From Bdellovibrio sp. ArHS (GTDB lineage Bacteria; Bdellovibrionota; Bdellovibrionia; Bdellovibrionales; Bdellovibrionaceae), in contig NZ_JTEV01000016.1 in NCBI RefSeq assembly GCF_000786105.1, positions 62,001 through 126,000 on the forward strand: a stretch of DNA of 64,000 nt. Reading direction: 5' to 3'. The notes below the pieces were generated by a model. The model was not told the DNA's origin. It saw only the letters and a program-made list of their open reading frames with translations, and ran no database searches. The position numbers and the translations under genes are program-made. This document shows positions 61,097-64,000 of the stretch, one piece after another. Position 1 is the first letter of the stretch. Each line of letters begins with the position of its first letter.

Positions 61097-61675
61097 CTAT
61101 CTTTGTTTTAAAACGGCCCGGCGTAAAAGAACACCCTCCATGACGAGATACAACACGAAGCTGATCGTGACCCCTAAACCCTTCAGTAAAGCCCAGGCCG
61201 ATGTGCTCCATGCCAAAGCGGCCCAGACCGCAAGACCTGTGTGAATGGCAAAGAAAAGACCAGAGCGAAAAGTGATGCCCTTCATTTTGCTTTTTACAAA
61301 GTCAGGAAACTGGTGGCCCTGTTGTTCTGCCAGGTACACCAGCAGGGGTTTCCCCATAAGAATGGAACCCCACAATGCCAGCGCAAAGATTCCTTCCATA
61401 AGGGCGGGTTGAAGTTTGAACCACAGGCCTTCAGAAGAAATCAGCGAGATGCCACCTAAGACAAAAAGCATCCCATTGCCGAACCATGTGATCTTCGAGA
61501 CTTTTTTGTATTTATAAAGTTCATAAGAAATTTCGCCGACACCAAAAACCATCCCGGCAATCAGACCCGCCATGGTGCCGTAATATTCTTCAATCAATGT
61601 AAACGCGATGACGGGCAAAAGGCCTGCGAAAAAGACGCTGGCCGCTTGCGCTTTGGGACTTCCGGCAGGATTCAT
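61097..61675 (-). CDS. YciB/IspZ-like inner-membrane protein
   Basis: 192 residues with about five membrane segments. Its pattern (FFAGLLPVIAFTLIEEYYG, then FGVGEISYELYKYKK and ALMEGIFALALWGSILMGKP) resembles YciB, an inner-membrane protein linked to septation and envelope integrity. The match is partial. Its ATG overlaps the stop of the dihydroorotase gene. Confidence 0.6.
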   Translation of the reverse strand: MNPAGSPKAQAASVFFAGLLPVIAFTLIEEYYGTMAGLIAGMVFGVGEISYELYKYKKVSKITWFGNGMLFVLGGISLISSEGLWFKLQPALMEGIFALALWGSILMGKPLLVYLAEQQGHQFPDFVKSKMKGITFRSGLFFAIHTGLAVWAALAWSTSAWALLKGLGVTISFVLYLVMEGVLLRRAVLKQR

Positions 61676-63027
61676 GAATGCGTGTCCTTAAAATTCACGG
61701 GCTGACCTTGATGCGGCAAAATAACTTCGTCGTTTTCCATCACCAATTTTCCACCCACAATCGTGTGTGTCATCCAGCCCTGCACCGGCATCCCGTGGAA
61801 GGGTGTCCACCCACAGCGACTGGCGATCCAAGAGTTATCAATGGTCGTTTGTTTTTTTAGATCCACCAATGTCAGATCGGCATCAAAGCCCTGTTTTAAG
61901 AACCCTTTGTTGACGACCCCAAAGACGCGGGCGGGGTTCATTGTGACCATCTCGACAAAACGGGAAAGACTTAAGCGACCTTCGTTGACGTGATTCAACA
62001 TGATTGGGATAAGCGTTTGAACGCCCGGAACTCCTGAAGGACTGGAAGGATAAGGCTTTTCTTTTTCCTCTTTGGTGTGAGGCGCATGATCTGAGCCAAT
62101 CACATCAACGGTGCCGTCCAAAACGGCTTTCCAAATGCGATCCAGGTGGCGCTTTTCTCGAATAGGAGGATTTTGTTGCGCATAAGTTCCCAGTTTGTCG
62201 TAACAGTCAGGCGCATACAAAGTTAAATGCTGTGGAAGCACCTCGACCGTCGCGATGTCTTTTTGATCTTTTAAAAGGTCCATCTCTTCGCCGGTCGACA
62301 CGTGCAAGACATGAATCTTACGACCGGTTTTGCGGGCCAGTTCTAAAAGACGGGTGGTCGAGTTCACCGCAGTTTCCACGTCTCGCCAAACGGGATGATA
62401 GTGGGGATCAGCCATTTCCGTGGCGATGTGCTTGCGTTCGCGCAAGCGCATCTCGTCTTCGGAGTGAAAAATCACCCGGCGATGGCCCTGGCGAAGGATT
62501 CTTTCCAAGGTTTCGTCATCTTCCACAAGCAGCGTTCCGGTGGAACTTCCCATGAAAATTTTTATCCCGGAGCAATGAGGTAAAAGTTCCAGTTCCGCGA
62601 TGTTATTGACGTTGTCGTGGGCGCCGCCGATGAAGAAGGCATAGTTGCAATGCGCCCGGTTTTTAGCGCGGTTCAGTTTATCTTGAAAAGCTTCGACGGT
62701 CGTGGTGCCTGGGTTGGTGTTTGGCATTTCAAAGATGCTCGTCACTCCACCGAGGATGGCTGCCCGGGTTCCGGTTTCCAGATCTTCTTTATGAGTCAAC
62801 CCCGGCTCGCGAAAGTGGACCTGGCTGTCGATGACTCCCGGTAAAACATGAAGGCCCATAGCTTTGATGGTTTTTTGCGCGGGCTCTTGGATGGAGGTGG
62901 CGATTTTTTCGATGCGGCCATCACGGATGCCGATGTCGGCCTGTTGTTCGATCAAACCTGTAGAGGTTGGGTGGGGCAGCAGGCAAGTTCCGCCTTGGAT
63001 GAGTAGGTCAAAAGGGCGTTGAGACAT
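61672..63027 (-). CDS. Dihydroorotase-type cyclic amidohydrolase
   Basis: 451 residues. It probably closes carbamoyl-aspartate to dihydroorotate in pyrimidine synthesis. Lys in SGIKIFMGSSTG is the usual carboxylated metal bridge, with HSEDE, LHVST and SDHAPHT as further metal motifs. The first metal motif reads DSQVHFREPG, so Gln replaces the first His of HxH, as in a subgroup of these enzymes. Allantoinase or hydantoinase is the alternative. No other pyr gene is close. Confidence 0.82.
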   Translation of the reverse strand: MSQRPFDLLIQGGTCLLPHPTSTGLIEQQADIGIRDGRIEKIATSIQEPAQKTIKAMGLHVLPGVIDSQVHFREPGLTHKEDLETGTRAAILGGVTSIFEMPNTNPGTTTVEAFQDKLNRAKNRAHCNYAFFIGGAHDNVNNIAELELLPHCSGIKIFMGSSTGTLLVEDDETLERILRQGHRRVIFHSEDEMRLRERKHIATEMADPHYHPVWRDVETAVNSTTRLLELARKTGRKIHVLHVSTGEEMDLLKDQKDIATVEVLPQHLTLYAPDCYDKLGTYAQQNPPIREKRHLDRIWKAVLDGTVDVIGSDHAPHTKEEKEKPYPSSPSGVPGVQTLIPIMLNHVNEGRLSLSRFVEMVTMNPARVFGVVNKGFLKQGFDADLTLVDLKKQTTIDNSWIASRCGWTPFHGMPVQGWMTHTIVGGKLVMENDEVILPHQGQPVNFKDTHS

Positions 63028-63143
63028 GTATCACCTCGATAAGGGCTACCCTATCACTACCTTCATTCAAAGGTCCAGTAGACTTCCAGAATGTACATAG
63101 GTTGACGGAGGGGATGGGATAAGGGACAATTTTGACTGTGACA

Positions 63144-64000
63144 ATGGATAAATTCCTCTCCTTCTGGGATCATTATAATACGCTCATCATCGAGGGCTTG
63201 ATTGCTCTTGTGATTCTTCTGTCTCTTTTCCTGGCCTATCGCAGTTTTTTTGCGAAAAGATCCAAAGAGGAAGGAGCCGAATCTCATAGTGGATTGGATG
63301 CGGCTCAATTGGAAAAAACCTTACAAAAAATTTTAGAAAATCAACAAGTCTCGGGCGGAGTAAGCAAAACCTCGCGCGCCGCTTCGACGGATGATTTAAG
63401 CACCGATGTTGATTTAGAAGCGATGGAACGAACACCTGTTTCTGACGCAGGGGGTGAGGCCGCTTCTGCAGAATCTGCGGCAGAGGTCGCACAGCTGCGT
63501 GCCTCATTAGGTGAAAGCTCCAAGAAAGTGGAAGCTCTTCAAGCGCAGTTGAAAGAAGCCTTGCGTGCAGCGGAAGCCGCCGCGACGGCTCAAGCGCCGG
63601 TTGCCAGTGGTGGGGAAAGTGGCGGATTGAGTGCAGCGGAAAAAGCCGAGTTGGATGGTAAGCTGCGTGATCTTGAAGCCCGTTTGGCGGAATATGAAAT
63701 TATCAGCGAAGACATTGCTGATCTATCTCGCTATCGTGAAGAAAACGAAAACCTAAGAAAAGAAATCGAAGCTTTGAAGGCGGGGGGCGCAACATCGACT
63801 GCGGCGGCTCCGCAAGAAGAGCCCGTACCAGTTCAGCCTGAAGAAGCACCCGCAGAACCAAGCGTTCCCAGTGAGCCTGTGGCCGAGGAACCTCCTCCTG
63901 TCGTAGCTGTGGATGTGGCGGCGCCGGAAGCTCCAGCAGCTCCTGCCGAAACAGGTTCTGCTGATTTGATTGATGATGAGTTGATGAAAGAGTTTGCAGC
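63144..64000 (+). CDS. Membrane-anchored coiled-coil protein (partial, runs off the window)
   Basis: The frame is open to the window edge (285 codons seen). A transmembrane anchor (LIIEGLIALVILLSLFLAY) comes first, then a charged helical region with heptads (VAQLRASLGESSKKVEALQ; YRYREENENLRKEIEAL-like part at about 195-215), then a Pro/Glu/Ala-rich stretch and the start of another domain (DLIDDELMKEFA). GTG 63138 is closer to the AAGGGA site and may be the true start. No family is recognised. Confidence 0.7.
   Translation, partial: MDKFLSFWDHYNTLIIEGLIALVILLSLFLAYRSFFAKRSKEEGAESHSGLDAAQLEKTLQKILENQQVSGGVSKTSRAASTDDLSTDVDLEAMERTPVSDAGGEAASAESAAEVAQLRASLGESSKKVEALQAQLKEALRAAEAAATAQAPVASGGESGGLSAAEKAELDGKLRDLEARLAEYEIISEDIADLSRYREENENLRKEIEALKAGGATSTAAAPQEEPVPVQPEEAPAEPSVPSEPVAEEPPPVVAVDVAAPEAPAAPAETGSADLIDDELMKEFA

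Noticed and set aside
1-64000. tRNA, rRNA, CRISPR, transposase or prophage modules
   Set aside because: None seen; no T-loop-like GTTCGAANCC sequence in a gap, no spaced direct repeats and no integrase or transposase motif.

Overview
The window looks like chromosome of a predatory delta-type bacterium, Bdellovibrio or a close relative. Reasons: roughly half-GC DNA, dense short operons with GGAG/AAGGA ribosome sites, a very high share of small exported proteins, several peptidoglycan-cutting enzymes, prepilin-like genes, and two tandem long fibre proteins that resemble the mosaic adhesive trimer (MAT) fibres described from B. bacteriovorus. The assignment rests on recognised family resemblance, not on a database search. 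No rRNA, tRNA, CRISPR array, transposase or prophage module was seen.

Layout. 1-3.7 kb: tail of an outer-membrane protein, then hutH-hutU (histidine breakdown); hutI lies alone at 25.4 kb. 3.7-7.4 kb: a lysine-rich histone-like protein, a complete NitT/TauT-type ABC importer and a small membrane protein. 7.4-12.8 kb: exported proteins, including a transglycosylase-like protein, a possible Cys-His hydrolase and a pair of small paralogues. 12.9-18.4 kb: sucA-sucB-lpd (2-oxoglutarate dehydrogenase complex), divergent from gpmA. 19.4-24.8 kb: an operon of three prepilin-type proteins, one of 917 residues, plus a secreted EF-hand protein. 24.9-33.6 kb: Hsp20, hutI, a tiny Flp-like prepilin, an acyltransferase, glpK, a PilZ protein, small exported proteins, a cyclic-nucleotide-binding protein and radA. 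33.6-39.2 kb: lytic transglycosylase overlapping two oligopeptide-type permeases, then an amidase. 39.2-45.1 kb, minus strand: amiA/C-type amidase, rph, rdgB, prs, rplY, pth, ychF. 45.2-50.9 kb: the two fibre genes. 51-54 kb: a candidate small RNA, a coiled-coil exported protein and two small exported proteins. 54-57.3 kb: uppP-mscS-clc operon. 57.5-59.1 kb: secreted subtilase. 59.1-59.4 kb: a large inverted repeat. 59.5-63 kb: crotonase, then a dihydroorotase/YciB/lipoprotein operon. The window ends inside a membrane-anchored coiled-coil protein.

How it fits together. Much of the accessory content points to the cell envelope: murein cutting (two transglycosylases, one amidase), possible uptake of released peptides (two permeases next to a transglycosylase), undecaprenyl phosphate recycling with osmotic and ion channels, and surface fibres and pilus-like parts that could contact prey. 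Housekeeping genes (2-oxoglutarate dehydrogenase, nucleotide and translation genes) are interleaved.

The most interesting candidates for undescribed biology are the giant-pseudopilin operon (19.4-24.8 kb), the tandem fibre genes with different tips, the 158-nt inverted repeat at 59.1 kb with its own downstream terminator, an orphan terminated transcript at 51.0-51.25 kb, and competing hairpins between sucB and lpd.
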